Shown: in pieces, positions 14,087 to 21,415 of the stretch
Numbering within the stretch: the first letter of the stretch is position 1
Layout: every line of letters starts with the position of its first letter
Position numbers and translations under genes: made by a program
Notes under the pieces: generated by a model
What the model was told of the DNA's origin: nothing
Seen by the model: only the letters and a program-made list of their open reading frames with translations
Databases searched by the model: none
Source: Eubacteriales bacterium
Lineage (GTDB): Bacteria > Bacillota_A > Clostridia > Lachnospirales > Lachnospiraceae
NCBI GenBank assembly: GCA_030527765.1
Contig: JAUNAE010000002.1
Location: 1 to 37,317 of the forward strand
Reading direction: 5' to 3'
DNA: 37,317 bases

Positions 14087-14505
14087 TCTTCCTCGTAGTT
14101 TTCAAAATCTTCATGTTCAATTGTAACTTTTGAAGTCCCCTCTTTTCGAATGAAAATAGGAGATCCGCTGGTCATAATCTCTTTGCCCTTTTCTGATTCA
14201 GTCGTATACATTGTAAACTGCGTCTTATTATTCGCATTTCGCAGCTGTACCCCAATATTATGGCAAAGTATGCTCCAGGTTGTATCACTTTCCGCTCCTG
14301 AACAAAAAGCTGCAACCTCCGCTGTCATTTCTCCGGTACGTTTCACATAGACCTCATCAATGTTGTCAGACATAATTGCCAACTCTCTAACCAGGTACAA
14401 AGCATCAAAGAACGGATGCAGATCAAGGCAACCACTTAAGTAGATTCTATCTGCGAGACCACTCACATAAGCACTTCTTTTTCCACTTGTCTTTTTATTT
14501 GCCAT
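14083..14505 (-). CDS. Hypothetical protein, 140 residues
   Basis: Soluble protein with a basic N-terminus (MANKKTSGKRSAY), helices around LADRIYLSGCLDLHPFFDALYLVREL, a beta-rich middle and an acidic C-terminal tail (EDFENYEEE). The start at 14505 follows GGGGAGGAAAATTAAAA, inside and just after the RecG-like stop codon. It lies between the helicase and a small membrane protein. No family recognised. Confidence 0.75.
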   Translation of the reverse strand: MANKKTSGKRSAYVSGLADRIYLSGCLDLHPFFDALYLVRELAIMSDNIDEVYVKRTGEMTAEVAAFCSGAESDTTWSILCHNIGVQLRNANNKTQFTMYTTESEKGKEIMTSGSPIFIRKEGTSKVTIEHEDFENYEEE

Positions 14506-14507
14506 TT

Positions 14508-16499
14508 TTAATTTTCCTCCCCTACGCTTTCAGCATGGGTTCCGTAAATTCTATTTAACCCAGCCCCAAAGCCCATTTCACTGCAGAATTCAGATGCTCT
14601 CATTGCATACTGAAATATTATCGGGTTTTGAACCATCTCATTTATAAATCGATTATTTCCTGCCTGTCGGTCACCGATCAGATCACCGGATCCTCGCTGT
14701 GCAAGGTCTGCTTCTGCGATTTCAAATCCATCAGTCGTACGAACCATTGTTTCTAGTCGCTGGTTATGCATCTGCGATGAAACAAGGATGCAATACGATG
14801 CAAAGCTGCTTCGACCAACACGACCTCTAAGCTGATGAAGGCTTGCCAGCCCAAATCGTTCCGCCTGCTCGATTACCATTACCGTGGCATTTGGAACATT
14901 GACGCCAACCTCAATAACAGTAGTCGAAATCAAGATATTGATCTCGTTTTTTTCGAAACGGGAAATTGTTTCTGCTACATCTTTTTTGTCTAACTTTCCA
15001 TTCACGATTCCAATTTTGATTCCAAGCTGATCGAAGTAGGCCCGGTATTCCTTCTCAATAGATTCGATTGCAACAATTCCATATTCGTCATTATCATCGA
15101 TAGCAGGACAGACTACGTAGCACTGGTGCCCAATTGATACCTGTTTTCGGATAAACGGAAACACATTTTTGTGCGAATGCTGAATTGCTGTCTGAATCGG
15201 AATACGTCCCTTCGGCATGGACTTGATGACCATAATCTCTGTTGTATTGCCGTAAAGAACCACGGCAAGAGATCGCGGTATAGGTGTTGCTGACATCGAA
15301 ATGGAATGTACGCCCTGTTCATTTTTCTTTTCCAGAGCTTCTTTCTGTTTTACACCAAATAGATGTTCCTCATCAGTTACAAGCAGGCCTAGATTCGCGT
15401 ACCGCACAGATTCAGCAAGACAAGCATGAGTTCCTACAATCATCTGAATAGATCCATCCGCAATACCGGAAAGAGCTGCCTTCTTTTCTTTTGCACTCAT
15501 ACCAGAATGAAGGAAAGCGCATGCAAGATGCAGTCGTTCTGCATGTTCCTTGACCTCTGCGAAGTGCTGCGCTGCCAACACTTCGCGTGGTGCGATCAGA
15601 ACACATTGATATCCGTTTTCCGCGGCCTGTACCATCATAGAAATGGCAACCACTGTTTTCCCGCACCCAACGTCTCCCTGCACCAGCGCCTGGAAACGCT
15701 TCCCGGTTCTCGTTACAGCACGAAATTTAGACACAACCTTTGTCTGATCTTCTGTTAGCTCATAAGGAAGGCTTCGAATGAATCGATCGGACAATTCGTT
15801 TCTTTCAAAAATGACTTTTGTCCGTTCCGGTCGGTGTGCCTCAGCCATTCCTAATGCATTAGAAAAATACAATAGGTCATTAAACATGAGCCGCATTTTG
15901 GCTGCCTGCACAGTCTTCAAGTCCTCCGGGAAATGAATACACTGTAGTGCCTGCCTATAACCAGGAAGGCGATATTTATCAAGCACCTCCTTTTCCAGTG
16001 GCTCAATCTGTTCTGAAACTGCTTTTTCCATCAGAGAACGAAGGGTCGTAACACTCACGCCTTCAATATTGCGATACACCGGATCAAAAGAGGGAACAAA
16101 GGCCTCTTTTGAAACGCACGGTGATGGATCCTTAATGCTCCATCCGTAAGTGTCGTCGTAAGCCGGCCTTCCGCAAATAACGACTTCCTGGTCCAGCAAA
16201 GCCTGGTATTTCTCATAAAGGAAGACCTCTGAAAAATACAGAACTAAGATACAGGTTCCATCTGCCTGATGAAGACGCATCACAAGATACGCCTTTTTTC
16301 CATATTTCTTCTTAACGGATACAAGCTTCCCAGAAAACGCACTAAACTGATCGGGTGAGGCGTCCTGAATAGAAACAATCTGTCGATAGTCCCTATAGGA
16401 AGTCGGTAAGAACAAGGCCAGATCCTCCACCGACAAAATATTACGTTTGGCAAGCATGGTTTCCTGGCGCTTTGTTGCGCCGATCTCGGAAAGTTTCAA
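14508..16499 (-). CDS. RecG-like ATP-dependent DNA helicase
   Basis: 663 residues, about the usual RecG length. An N-terminal wedge/OB region (1-200) precedes helicase motifs: Q-motif region LPYELTEDQ (244-252), Walker A GDVGCGKT (275-282), GTHACL, DEEH in place of the usual DEQH, SATPIPRSLA, TTVIEVGVNVPNA, and the RecG-specific HQLRGRVGR and RGSGDLIG. RecG remodels stalled forks and Holliday junctions and unwinds R-loops. A copy on a mobile element would help its own replication or recombination, and may differ from the chromosomal copy. The start is TTG at 16499, supported by AGGGGGAAACGTAA at good spacing. It leads an operon with two small proteins under a sub-type B promoter. Confidence 0.9.
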   Translation of the reverse strand: MKLSEIGATKRQETMLAKRNILSVEDLALFLPTSYRDYRQIVSIQDASPDQFSAFSGKLVSVKKKYGKKAYLVMRLHQADGTCILVLYFSEVFLYEKYQALLDQEVVICGRPAYDDTYGWSIKDPSPCVSKEAFVPSFDPVYRNIEGVSVTTLRSLMEKAVSEQIEPLEKEVLDKYRLPGYRQALQCIHFPEDLKTVQAAKMRLMFNDLLYFSNALGMAEAHRPERTKVIFERNELSDRFIRSLPYELTEDQTKVVSKFRAVTRTGKRFQALVQGDVGCGKTVVAISMMVQAAENGYQCVLIAPREVLAAQHFAEVKEHAERLHLACAFLHSGMSAKEKKAALSGIADGSIQMIVGTHACLAESVRYANLGLLVTDEEHLFGVKQKEALEKKNEQGVHSISMSATPIPRSLAVVLYGNTTEIMVIKSMPKGRIPIQTAIQHSHKNVFPFIRKQVSIGHQCYVVCPAIDDNDEYGIVAIESIEKEYRAYFDQLGIKIGIVNGKLDKKDVAETISRFEKNEINILISTTVIEVGVNVPNATVMVIEQAERFGLASLHQLRGRVGRSSFASYCILVSSQMHNQRLETMVRTTDGFEIAEADLAQRGSGDLIGDRQAGNNRFINEMVQNPIIFQYAMRASEFCSEMGFGAGLNRIYGTHAESVGEEN

Positions 16500-16518
16500 T
16501 TACGTTTCCCCCTAAACT

Positions 16519-16550
16519 TCTTCTCTTATATAAGGATGGGCGAAAAACGC
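16519..16550 (-). promoter_or_regulatory. Element-wide promoter motif, sub-type B, for the RecG-like operon
   Basis: On the minus strand: GCGTTTTTCGCCCATCC, then TTATATAAGAGAAG. It matches the site at 8110-8140, including an upstream second CCATTT. AGGGGG lies 9 nt before the TTG start. Confidence 0.5.
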
Positions 16551-16577
16551 AAAATGGAACCGAAATTATAAAAAATT

Positions 16578-18833
16578 TTAGAAAACCTGGTTTTCGATCT
16601 CTCCGGTAATGGCAAATCGCTTTTCCTGATCCGTCCATTTTCCAACAAGTCGAATTTTCTCACCTCCCCATGCAATCGTAATATTCTCATTACAGTGACG
16701 GACGCCCATTTCAGGCTCTGCTCCATCTGTTTTAATGCAGTAAATATACTCTGCTTCACCGTCTTCTTCGTTTCCCTGGTACAACGGCAGTACATGAACC
16801 GCAATCTGTTTTCCGTCATCTTCGTCAACGATACCGACATGCCCGCCCTTACCGCTGTATTCTTTACGGTGTACTTCTTCAATCTTGTAGCCATTGTTTT
16901 TATACTGATCCGTAATGGTAACAGTGGATACAAAAACACCATTTTCTACAAGACCACCTACGATGTAGGTGATACCTTCCAGATTCATGTAAACTTCAGA
17001 GCCGACCATAACCTTTTCTTCTTCACCGTCTTCGCTCTCTCCGTAAACCATGATGGAGGCATTACGATTTGTCATGGACATCGGAGTGATAATAAAGGAA
17101 CACCTGTACGGGGCCTCATTAAACTTTGATGTAGCCACTTCAATATAGTGGAATGTCATCTCTTCCAACGGAAGATCCGATGGAAATTCACCATTATCTT
17201 CCTCTTCCTGAACATCGACGGTTTTCCCCGATTCATGTTCATTGAGATTCACAACAGAATCTTCCTCTCCTCCCAAGGAAGATTCTTCGTCCGTTTCATT
17301 CTCTTCTGTCAATGATTCTGCTTCTTCTACTGCAGCTGCTTCCTGTGATGAATCATCCTGCGTATTTTCGTCTGTGTCCTCTGTTGTGTTTTCATCAGTC
17401 GGGACTTCTTCCTCTTTTGCAGGACTCTCGTTCAAAGTCTCTTCGTTATTTTCCGCATTCGCTTCTTCGACAGGTTCTTCTTCCTCTGCAACAGCTGCAT
17501 CTGCGTATTCTTCTACTTCTACTGTTCCAAGCGCTTCTTCATGTTCTTCTTCCGGCGGCAGTTCTTCTTCCTCCTCATCCACTTCAAGGAGCGTTTCACT
17601 GATAACAGCTTCAGTACGAGGACGAACAAACTCTCGGATTGTTCCTTCCTCAGTGATGTTTTCATTTTCAGAATGTGCCTGATCCGGAAAAGTCTCTTCC
17701 TCCTTACTTTCAGGATCTGCGTTCTTTACCTCTTCCGGATATGTATCGGTCCGCTCCTCATTCGAATTCGAACCATCTTCATCCTCTATAATGATGACGT
17801 ATTCTTCTTCTTTAGGATTTTCTACTTCTTCTGCTTCTTCCTCTGTCTGATAGGAAGGCTCTGATTCAGCAGTTTCTATCGGTTCCTCTTCTACTTCCTC
17901 CGGCAGATACTCTACTTCTACATCATCAGGCATGAAATCTTCTTTCTGTTCAAAGTCCTTTTCAATGCCCCACAACGGGTCTGTTTCACTGCTTGAAGCC
18001 TTTTGTGTATCTCCAGGCTCTACTAATTTTTCCGGTTCTTCCTCCCACTCATATGCTATTTCCTCTGGCGGAGTAACTTTTGAAGCGTTTTCATGAAGGT
18101 CCCACATCTCCTCAATTGATTCTTCCGCCTTTCGATCCTCTTCAGTTACAGAATGTTCGACCTCCTGTTCTTCCGGTTCCTCATTCATACCAGGAATGTC
18201 ATCATTTGACGGAATATTACTTGCAAGACCATCAAGAGCCCACAGCTTATCAATCGGCTCTTCTGCTTTCGGTTCATCATCGGATACAACAGGAATTTCG
18301 ATTTCGTACTCTTCATCAGTTGTAGATGCTGCATCCTCTCTTTTTGAATCGATAGAATAGGCTTTATTCAGTCTCGATTCAAAGTCAACACCGAGATCCC
18401 ACATCTTCTGTATCTCTTCATTCCGTTTTCCACGTCTCGATTTATAATAGGTTTTCTGATGATCTATATAGCTGTCTGCCGGCTGTTCTCCGCCCATAAT
18501 TCTCGCAATAAGCAGACGACGATCACGGTCAAGAATCCACTGTGCCAGTTCCAGATCCGATGCATCATCAGCCAAATCTTCCAGATGGCAGGCACATTTC
18601 ACTCGTCCCGTATCAATCACGGTTAACGGACTCCCGTCTTCATCTTCAATGTCTTCTGTCTCACAGCCAATGCGAAGTAATCCAATAAAGGCGTGATTCC
18701 GGATGGATCGCATAGATTCCAGCAATCTTCTTCTTTCACGGGCACCGATATTCTTATGAACTCCCGTTCCTGCTATTTCTGCCGTTTCCAGGATATCCAT
18801 AAAGCAGCGTTTCATATCATGATCGTAAATCAT
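16578..18833 (-). CDS. Very acidic protein with repeated Trp motifs
   Basis: 751 residues. The ATG at 18833 is chosen because AAGGAGG lies 6 nt upstream; an upstream GTG would overlap that site. Residues 1-150 form a basic-to-mixed helical domain with a CACHLEDL cysteine pair. Residues 150-570 are low-complexity and extremely rich in Glu/Asp, probably disordered. The last 180 residues form a beta-rich domain (FHYIEVATSKFN ... IRLVGKW). Four short motifs with a Trp core (MWDL, LWAL, MWDL, LWGI) lie near residues 144, 197, 243 and 287, spaced 44-53 apart, like docking motifs in a disordered chain. No signal peptide or membrane helix, so probably cytoplasmic. It is last in a four-gene operon. 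Function unknown; a scaffold or DNA-mimic-like role is speculation. Confidence 0.85.
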   Translation of the reverse strand: MIYDHDMKRCFMDILETAEIAGTGVHKNIGARERRRLLESMRSIRNHAFIGLLRIGCETEDIEDEDGSPLTVIDTGRVKCACHLEDLADDASDLELAQWILDRDRRLLIARIMGGEQPADSYIDHQKTYYKSRRGKRNEEIQKMWDLGVDFESRLNKAYSIDSKREDAASTTDEEYEIEIPVVSDDEPKAEEPIDKLWALDGLASNIPSNDDIPGMNEEPEEQEVEHSVTEEDRKAEESIEEMWDLHENASKVTPPEEIAYEWEEEPEKLVEPGDTQKASSSETDPLWGIEKDFEQKEDFMPDDVEVEYLPEEVEEEPIETAESEPSYQTEEEAEEVENPKEEEYVIIIEDEDGSNSNEERTDTYPEEVKNADPESKEEETFPDQAHSENENITEEGTIREFVRPRTEAVISETLLEVDEEEEELPPEEEHEEALGTVEVEEYADAAVAEEEEPVEEANAENNEETLNESPAKEEEVPTDENTTEDTDENTQDDSSQEAAAVEEAESLTEENETDEESSLGGEEDSVVNLNEHESGKTVDVQEEEDNGEFPSDLPLEEMTFHYIEVATSKFNEAPYRCSFIITPMSMTNRNASIMVYGESEDGEEEKVMVGSEVYMNLEGITYIVGGLVENGVFVSTVTITDQYKNNGYKIEEVHRKEYSGKGGHVGIVDEDDGKQIAVHVLPLYQGNEEDGEAEYIYCIKTDGAEPEMGVRHCNENITIAWGGEKIRLVGKWTDQEKRFAITGEIENQVF

Positions 18834-18844
18834 ATTCACCCTCC

Positions 18845-19186
18845 TTAAAAAAATCTCCTCTGTATAGAAAATCTCGATTCCTTTTTGTCGCCATTCTGTT
18901 CTCTATAAGCTTTTTGCTTTGCGCGGATCTCTCTTACACGAATTTCTTCGTCGTACTCTGCTTTTGTAAGCATCCGAGCAAGAACTCTGCTATGCCATTC
19001 ATAGTCACAGTCTTCACAAAAACAGTTTTCGTAAGGGACTGTCGAAACCTCGCGGGCAATCTCTCCATGGCGCAGCGACTCTTCAACCGATTTTCCATGA
19101 TTCATGAATGTAATCCGAAGATATCGGCCTGTTTTTCTGCTTCCGCATCGCGGGCAGGGAGGAACATAATAATACAAATGCCACAT
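18845..19186 (-). CDS. Small zinc-ribbon protein
   Basis: 113 residues. Two cysteine pairs, CPRCG (11-14) and CEDC (57-60), fit a C4 zinc ribbon, with an extra C55. The C-terminal third is basic and helical (AEYDEEIRVREIRAKQKAYREQ). Such proteins often bind nucleic acid or bridge proteins, but no specific family is recognised. The start follows GGAAAGGAATAAAACGC. The gene lies within the operon with 5-6 bases to each neighbour, indicating tight co-expression. Confidence 0.75.
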   Translation of the reverse strand: MWHLYYYVPPCPRCGSRKTGRYLRITFMNHGKSVEESLRHGEIAREVSTVPYENCFCEDCDYEWHSRVLARMLTKAEYDEEIRVREIRAKQKAYREQNGDKKESRFSIQRRFF

Positions 19187-19191
19187 GCGTT

Positions 19192-19875
19192 TTATTCCTT
19201 TCCTATCTCCTGTTCGATTTCCTGCAACTGTTCCTGTTTAATCGTAAAGATAGACTTGAATCCTGCATTAATCAGGTATCCGTGCTTTTTCCCGATTCGA
19301 CACGCTTCTTCAACAGAAATCAGAAGTGGTTGAAACTCCGGATGATTCTTTGCATACTGTTCATACTGCGGTAAATCGGAAAACCCAAGATAGATATACT
19401 GATCTTTCTCCCGCTCCTCTTTACTCATGAATCCGATTCCGTAACTGGCGGATGCACACGCATCACTATTTTTCACTCTTGCTGGCACGATAAACTTTGT
19501 GTTTGCCAGAGCACGGATATATTCCTGCTTTTTTGTTTCTTTATACAAGACAGCATTCTTACAGAAGTCATGGTTATAAAAATGCTTTCGATCGGCGCAA
19601 CGCTCCAAATTTCCGAGCGTTCCTGATAAGGGAGCGTGAAACTCAATGCTTTCTGCTCCTGTCGCATAGCATATGGTTGCGATTTTCTGATCAGTTAAAA
19701 ATCTCGTTGGTTTTCCGGGATATATGTTCGCTTTTTGATTCTTCTCACAGAAATCCTTTATGCGATCGTCTGCATCGGCAAGAAATGCGTGAGCTACATA
19801 GTCTTCATCCAGATAAATTTCTCCTGTTGCCCCGGAATAAATCAGAATAATATCCTGATAACGCAAATCTCTCAT
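19192..19875 (-). CDS. Hypothetical protein, 227 residues
   Basis: Soluble, mixed alpha/beta, without signal peptide. It begins MRDLRYQDIILIYSGATGEIYLDEDYV; further segments are ATICYATGAESIEF, KFIVPARVKNSDACASASYGIGF and QYIYLGFSDLPQYEQY. No catalytic motif is recognised. Its ATG overlaps the stop of the upstream membrane-protein gene by 4 bases, so it is probably made in step with that protein and may bind its cytoplasmic tail. Confidence 0.75.
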   Translation of the reverse strand: MRDLRYQDIILIYSGATGEIYLDEDYVAHAFLADADDRIKDFCEKNQKANIYPGKPTRFLTDQKIATICYATGAESIEFHAPLSGTLGNLERCADRKHFYNHDFCKNAVLYKETKKQEYIRALANTKFIVPARVKNSDACASASYGIGFMSKEEREKDQYIYLGFSDLPQYEQYAKNHPEFQPLLISVEEACRIGKKHGYLINAGFKSIFTIKQEQLQEIEQEIGKE

Positions 19876-21167
19876 TCGAAATGTCTCCTGCGTTTACGTG
19901 TTGGTGCCTCCTGTGGTGCAGCCTGTTCTGTCTGCTCGGCCTCATGTGCCAGTACGTCCGTATCGCCGGAATGCAGGTAACTCTCTTCGACGGAATCATC
20001 CGCATCCAGATTGTTCTGTACTTCTTCAAGAGTTTCGGATATCGGCTCTGTTCTTCTTACCTCACGCCACTGATCCTGTTTTCTATTTTGCTCCTCTACT
20101 TCCCTGTCCTGTTCTTTGTATTTCTTCTTTTCATCCTGTAATGTTTTCATCATAAGGGCCATTTCTTCCTCTTCTGTCATCTGCCGTTTCAGAGGAACTT
20201 CAGGATTCTTTTCTTTTCTCGTTCCTGTTGATTTCACCAACAGCTTTGGCAGGAAGATCACAAAGGCGATCACGCCGGCAATCATGGCGATAAACATTCC
20301 GATAAGCATTACAAGTGCTCTCGTTCTGTTTTGTGTCTGAACAGGTCTTGCTGCAGCAGACTGATCTGCCTCCGGAGCTGCCGTAACCTTTGGCGTTTCT
20401 TCGATCGGCTGCAGCAAATTGCGATCGCCTCGGTATTCTGATTTAGAAAACGTAACTGGTACAGTTGTATCGATCGTCCAGTTTCCTTCCATGCCATAAG
20501 CCACGTCAATCTGCATATAGTTCTGCTGCCATAAGAAGACTAACTGCGATTTTCGATCTGACAACTGTGTCATCTTCGATGTCAGTTCTGTGACTGTGCC
20601 ATCCGGGAATGTTAGTGTGATATCAGGTGTATCTCCCAGCCCATCATTGTTATCATCTGTCGTGTAGCTCAAAACCAATGTCAGATTCGTGCTCTGCTTA
20701 TTAAGTGCGAATGTATATGAGCGCCCTTTCACATGATCGCCCGATGTAATGGAATTCTCATTCTTTACGGTTGTTATATCTGCTCCCTGTGCTTCTTCGG
20801 GCTCTTCTTTTAAAAGCTCTTCCATTTTTACAAGACGGTCAATGTTGTTGACACGAGCTTTCTCTGCAGCAGATAGCTTTTCGTACGATTTCCTGATCGC
20901 ACGAACTTTGTTCTTATCCGGATTGTCTTCATCAAGGTCTTTGATACCCGTGATAATCTGTCCGGCAGAAAGATTTTCCCAGGCTGTTGCCAGTTCATTC
21001 TCGTCAGGCGCTTCTACTGTCTCTTCGACCTGGTCGTTTGTCCCTTCGGTCAAAGCTTCCTCCAGCTTTTCTGCCATCGTCTTTCCCTGTGTGGCTTCAG
21101 CATAAATAACGGCCGGTTGACCGGCAAGTACGCATGCAAGCACCATGCAAAGTATCTTCTTTCTCAT
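19872..21167 (-). CDS. Single-pass exported membrane protein with calcium-loop-like motif
   Basis: 431 residues. Signal peptide 1-23 (MRKKILCMVLACVLAG onward). The extracellular part has a helical domain (55-122) resembling helical repeats of Gram-positive surface proteins, and a beta domain (148-245) containing DDNNDGLGD (171-179), which fits a DxNxDGxxD calcium-binding loop. One membrane helix (about 284-310) is followed by a 120-residue charged cytoplasmic tail. It therefore spans outside and inside and could link surface events to the cytoplasmic proteins of its operon. It is first of four genes and divergent from the wall hydrolase across a large palindrome. The start follows GGGTGATAAACG. 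Function unknown. Confidence 0.8.
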   Translation of the reverse strand: MRKKILCMVLACVLAGQPAVIYAEATQGKTMAEKLEEALTEGTNDQVEETVEAPDENELATAWENLSAGQIITGIKDLDEDNPDKNKVRAIRKSYEKLSAAEKARVNNIDRLVKMEELLKEEPEEAQGADITTVKNENSITSGDHVKGRSYTFALNKQSTNLTLVLSYTTDDNNDGLGDTPDITLTFPDGTVTELTSKMTQLSDRKSQLVFLWQQNYMQIDVAYGMEGNWTIDTTVPVTFSKSEYRGDRNLLQPIEETPKVTAAPEADQSAAARPVQTQNRTRALVMLIGMFIAMIAGVIAFVIFLPKLLVKSTGTRKEKNPEVPLKRQMTEEEEMALMMKTLQDEKKKYKEQDREVEEQNRKQDQWREVRRTEPISETLEEVQNNLDADDSVEESYLHSGDTDVLAHEAEQTEQAAPQEAPTRKRRRHFE

Positions 21168-21207
21168 CGTTTATCACCCATCTGTACGATTTCTTACAAA
21201 AAAAAAC

Positions 21208-21267
21208 CCTTACACTATTAATATGGCAAAAAATATATAAATTTTTTGCCATATTAATAGTGTAGGG
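21208..21267. promoter_or_regulatory. Palindromic divergent promoter/operator (sub-type A in both directions)
   Basis: Perfect inverted repeat with 23-base arms: 21212-21234 (starting ACACTATTAATATGGC) and 21241-21263, around the centre ATATAA; one more base pairs beyond, and further pairing follows after one mismatch. Each arm carries the sub-type A sequence TTTTTTGCCATATTAATAG reading outward. The two divergent units (membrane protein left, wall hydrolase right) therefore have identical promoters and probably one shared operator. As RNA or single-stranded DNA it would form a long hairpin. Confidence 0.75.
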
Positions 21268-21275
21268 TACTTTTT

Positions 21276-21415
21276 GTTCCACTTCGGGACAAAACATCCC
21301 ATCCGGGACCTTTCCTAGATGGGCGACTGGAACTATAGGAGTGTCATAAGATGAGCTAAGCATACGGAAAGATCCCCTTTACACGTCAATTTCCAAAATG
21401 TAAAGGGAGAAATCT
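21276..21415 (+). promoter_or_regulatory. Structured leader RNA with alternative pairings before the wall hydrolase
   Basis: Stem GTTCCA/TGGAAC (21276-21281 with 21328-21333) encloses stem CCCATC/GATGGG (21298-21303 with 21318-21323). The inner loop GGGACCTTTCC (21305-21315) is complementary at 10 of 11 positions to GGAAAGATCCC (21366-21376). A 9-bp stem CCCTTTACA/TGTAAAGGG (21375-21383 with 21399-21407) covers the ribosome binding site AAAGGGAG (21402-21409). The last two pairings share positions 21375-21376, so the long-range pairing would weaken the site-hiding hairpin. This is a riboswitch- or thermosensor-like layout. I match it to no known class. Confidence 0.55.

Noticed and set aside
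17242..17682. Plus-strand Ser-rich ORF opposite the acidic protein
   Set aside because: It is the antisense shadow of the Glu-rich minus-strand gene (GAA/GAG codons read as TTC/CTC/TCT), with no ribosome binding site.
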